Virus record (IMG/VR): IMGVR_UViG_3300005663_000116 | Span: 1-38,608 of that record | DNA length: 38,608 bases | Strand: one strand, 5' to 3' | From: a virus | Shown here: piece by piece, positions 37,966 to 38,608 of the stretch | Layout of the letters: the number at the start of each line of letters is the position of its first letter | Numbering within the stretch: the first letter of the stretch is position 1 | Notes under the pieces: generated by a model | The model's database searches: none | What the model was told of the DNA's origin: nothing | The model's input: only the letters and a program-made list of their open reading frames with translations | Position numbers and translations under genes: made by a program

Positions 37966-38236
37966 TTGGATGTCCTTTGTTGTTTAACTAGCTAATTGAT
38001 AATTCTTTGATTTACGATGAACATCCCGTCCATTCGCGTCGTCCTGACGCTTGTGCTTGTTTGATACCAGAAGCGACATCACATCACTCAGTATTCAGCA
38101 CTAATACTTTGCGTCGTTGGTGTTCGTCGTTGCATACAGTGCATCCCGCTCTGTACATAATTCTAAACACCAACGCGCTTTTCTGGGTTTATATTCCTAT
38201 TACTCTTATTTATTCATGTTATATTCATTACGTATA
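37966..38236 (-). other. Coat protein leader region with 10-bp inverted repeat and possible micro-ORFs
   Basis: CGTTGGTGTT (38115-38124) pairs with AACACCAACG (38166-38175), enclosing TACAG/CTGTA. Within it a 24-codon frame, 38084-38158 (MYRAGCTVCNDEHQRRKVLV), has a CxxC pair but no RBS; a 31-codon frame (MSLLVSNKHKRQDD) follows. Neither is convincing. The structure may regulate coat protein synthesis. Confidence 0.4.
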
Positions 38237-38608
38237 TTAACCGTCCTGAATCATCATTCCGGGATTGACGATGGGCATGTCAACAATGACTGTTCCGTTG
38301 GCAATGCCTTCGAGATTCTCACTAATCCCTGCTGCATCATCATGTTTAAGATGCTTAACGTTCTTGTTCTTTTTTGCTTGCTTGTTGTCTTTGTCATTAA
38401 CATGTTTACCAGAACCAGATGAACCAGTGCCCTTGAAACACGCGGCGTAAGTTGCACTGTCTTCCATCTCAGCAACTAGGTCACCAATACTCATAAAGCT
38501 ATTTACATCCGCCAAATCCTTCAACCGCCTATCCCCAGATGCATCTAATACATGTGGTACAAATTTACCATTATCTTCTTTGACCATTTTAACCTGGCGC
38601 TCCACATG
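38237..38608 (-). CDS. Scaffold-like protein (5' end beyond window)
   Basis: The visible 123 residues are very charged. They include KDLADVNSFMSIGDLVAEME, SATYAACFKGTGSSGSGK (a YAAxFxGSGxSGxG segment often seen near the end of phage scaffold or capsid-associated proteins), a Lys/Asn-rich helix, and the ending VIVDMPIVNPGMMIQDG. The frame is open at the window edge; a GTG at 38605 could be a start but is more likely internal. Position immediately before the coat gene supports a scaffold or head assembly role. Confidence 0.55.
   Translation of the reverse strand, partial: HVERQVKMVKEDNGKFVPHVLDASGDRRLKDLADVNSFMSIGDLVAEMEDSATYAACFKGTGSSGSGKHVNDKDNKQAKKNKNVKHLKHDDAAGISENLEGIANGTVIVDMPIVNPGMMIQDG

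Overview
The window is part of the genome of a tailed dsDNA bacteriophage (Caudoviricetes) with a siphovirus-type, long non-contractile tail. Evidence: a P22-like coat protein, head-tail connector proteins, a tail terminator, a tail tube protein, a tail-assembly chaperone pair joined by a -1 frameshift, an 802-residue tape measure protein, a hub and a lambda J-like tip protein lie in the usual order. No sheath, integrase, rRNA or tRNA was seen. Every supported gene is on the minus strand, so transcription runs from high to low coordinates. The GTA/lambda-like baseplate proteins suggest a Gram-negative host, but the host cannot be named. Both window edges cut genes.

Right part (38608 to 11816, in transcription order): scaffold-like protein end, major capsid protein, terminator, small head protein, head-tail adaptor, a radical SAM enzyme, a holin-like membrane protein, head-tail stopper-like protein, HK97 gp10-like protein, a GIY-YIG homing endonuclease, tail terminator, a repeat protein, tail tube, chaperones G and G-T, tape measure, a second GIY-YIG endonuclease, a fibre-associated protein, a glycosyltransferase-methyltransferase fusion, a large tail fibre, a small protein, a distal-tail-like protein, an unknown protein, a beta-helix/tail-terminator fusion, a DUF2163/BR0599-type hub protein, a tail assembly protein and the tip protein. 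Two features stand out. A roughly 20-residue repeat occurs in five different virion proteins. Short tandem DNA repeats with 7-, 13-, 14- or 18-base units lie in the leaders of many of these genes.

Middle (11404 to 11815): an intergenic control region with one sigma70-like promoter and several copies of a CAGAATT-type box. Two related promoters lie further left, at about 11.0 and 8.65 kb.

Left part (11403 to 1): a dense run of small accessory genes, probably early or host-interaction genes. Many overlap by ATGA or TAATG. Six of them share an identical 15-base translation start, AGGAGACGAACGATG, and a seventh copy has ATA in place of ATG. Recognisable products are a SNF2-type helicase, a calcineurin-like phosphoesterase, a J-domain protein, a SLOG-fold (DUF2493-type) protein, a DUF4326 protein and at least seven small zinc-ribbon or Cys-rich proteins. 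Between about 9.7 and 11.5 kb the small genes are separated by strong inverted repeats.

Best candidates for undescribed biology: the conserved translation cassette with its ATA variant; a shared C-terminal peptide (consensus F/L-x-D-L/I-I-I/V-stop) on otherwise unrelated proteins; the fusion of a second tail-terminator domain to a beta-helix protein; the dispersed 20-residue module; and the tandem-repeat leaders.
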